Part shown: positions 7,886 through 7,905 of the stretch, piece by piece
Layout: each line of letters opens with the position of its first letter
Numbering within the stretch: the first letter of the stretch is position 1
DNA from: Bacteroidales bacterium
Lineage (GTDB): Bacteria > Bacteroidota > Bacteroidia > Bacteroidales > Dysgonomonadaceae
Assembly: GCA_012799155.1 (NCBI GenBank)
Contig: JAAZLV010000023.1
Span: forward strand, 1-7,905
DNA length: 7,905 bases
Direction: 5' to 3'
The notes under the pieces: generated by a model
What the model saw: the letters and a program-made list of their open reading frames with translations, nothing else
Database searches by the model: none
What the model was told of the DNA's origin: nothing
Made by a program: the position numbers and the translations under genes

Positions 7886-7905
7886 GATTTTTAATAAATC
7901 TTTAA

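Overview
The window is part of a polysaccharide utilization locus (PUL) from a member of the Bacteroidota. The evidence is a SusC/SusD pair with an STN-type SusC, a surface-lipoprotein SusD, glycoside hydrolases with export signals directly downstream, no Shine-Dalgarno sequences at the starts, and a promoter-like site matching the Bacteroides TAnnTTTG box. The protein style is that of Bacteroidales, but the genus cannot be fixed from this stretch.

All four genes lie on the minus strand, so the locus reads from right to left. From 7885 to 4637 is a SusC-type TonB-dependent outer-membrane transporter with an N-terminal STN signalling domain; its frame stays open to the right edge, so the true start may lie outside. 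From 4618 to 2972, 18 bp further on, is its SusD glycan-binding lipoprotein. A 161-bp gap (2811-2971) follows, holding a promoter-like site, a perfect 10-bp inverted repeat and small nested hairpins. From 2810 to 369 is a complete, exported GH31 alpha-glycosidase. After 66 bp comes the first 100 codons of an exported GH127 (DUF1680) enzyme, from 302 off the left edge. No gene-free stretch exceeds 300 bp, and no RNA gene, insertion sequence or CRISPR array was seen.

Inferred joint role: SusD captures an oligosaccharide at the cell surface and SusC imports it using TonB energy. The periplasmic GH31 and GH127 enzymes then trim non-reducing-end alpha-linked sugars and beta-L-arabinofuranose or a related sugar. 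The pairing points to an arabinose-decorated plant polymer, with arabinosylated xyloglucan as one candidate, but sequence alone does not prove the substrate. The STN domain suggests regulation through a FecR-like anti-sigma and ECF sigma pair, which would lie outside the window. No wholly new system was found; the least explained part is the SusD-GH31 gap.
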